The notes beneath the pieces are model-generated. The model did no database searches. It saw only the letters and a program-made list of their open reading frames with translations, and had not been told where the DNA came from. From an uncultured Bacteroidales bacterium (GTDB taxonomy: Bacteria; Bacteroidota; Bacteroidia; Bacteroidales; P3), in the NCBI GenBank assembly GCA_937915785.1, contig CALGGY010000049.1:1-23173 (forward strand): a stretch of 23,173 nt of DNA. The letters are read 5' to 3'. This document shows, piece by piece, positions 23,037-23,173 of this stretch. The position numbers and the translations under genes were made by a program. Each line of letters opens with the position of its first letter. Position 1 is the first letter of the stretch.

Positions 23037-23173
23037 CAAAAAAAGGTTTGTTTATTGCTTCTTTGATTAATGTGATAATAAAGTTTGTCACGGTAGTATT
23101 ATTTTTGTCAAAAATAAACTAAATTCCGCAAGTAACCATGCAATTGGCTTGTTGATAAATGGACAAGTGATTG

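Noticed and set aside
23009..23173. Cobalamin riboswitch upstream of the BtuF-like gene
   Set aside because: No B12-box-like conserved core or multi-stem structure is visible, and the predicted promoter leaves a leader of only about 15 bases.

Overview
The window looks like a chromosomal piece from an anaerobic member of the Bacteroidales (phylum Bacteroidota). The evidence is: promoters with the Bacteroidota -7 element TAnnTTTG; almost no Shine-Dalgarno sequences; a carboxypeptidase with a type IX secretion (T9SS) sorting tail; a DUF5686 outer-membrane protein with an N-terminal carboxypeptidase-regulatory-like domain; a long-form YidC; many SPII lipoproteins; and an IS630 relative next to a typical Bacteroidales 'GWIDLFGWGTSGY' surface-protein fragment. 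The genus cannot be fixed from this sequence. All 17 intact genes are on the minus strand, so transcription runs right to left.

Left edge (1-1267): a decayed, mobile-element-scarred zone. A surface-protein fragment (minus strand) is cut at about 451-460 by the C-terminal end of an IS630-type transposase (plus strand), and is bordered at its other end by a direct repeat of TGTCCATTA. About 620 bp without an intact gene follow. They hold two good terminator hairpins, a third hairpin, a (GT)7-G10 tract and a possible 3' coding remnant.

1268-5947: two envelope operons. A lipoprotein flavin reductase is followed by a DUF362 lipoprotein, and the two share the linker ADTTSA, which suggests a periplasmic redox pair. 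A DUF5686 outer-membrane protein is followed by a small acidic lipoprotein.

6125-10221: a glutamine synthetase with a near-consensus promoter, then a probable operon of two unrecognised cytoplasmic proteins (220 and 434 aa) and a secreted calycin-like protein. The unknown pair is the least explained part of the window.

10385-14202: a lytic transglycosylase with a LysM-like tail is followed two bases later by uvrA. The uvrA product lacks one cysteine of its first zinc site.

14460-19823: a tight run in transcription order of NhaD-type Na+/H+ antiporter, membrane-anchored lysozyme-like protein, secreted protein, GtrA-like membrane protein and T9SS-exported M14 carboxypeptidase.

19986-23008: yidC (with a TTG start) and, upstream of it, a BtuF-like substrate-binding lipoprotein without its permease or ATPase in view.

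I did not find CRISPR arrays, tRNA or rRNA genes, or an obvious defence system. Most genes are housekeeping or envelope functions. The points most worth a second look are the unknown pair at 8236-10221, the lipoprotein redox pair, the IS/surface-gene chimera and repeated noncoding motifs (TACAATTGA; TTCGGAATT-like).
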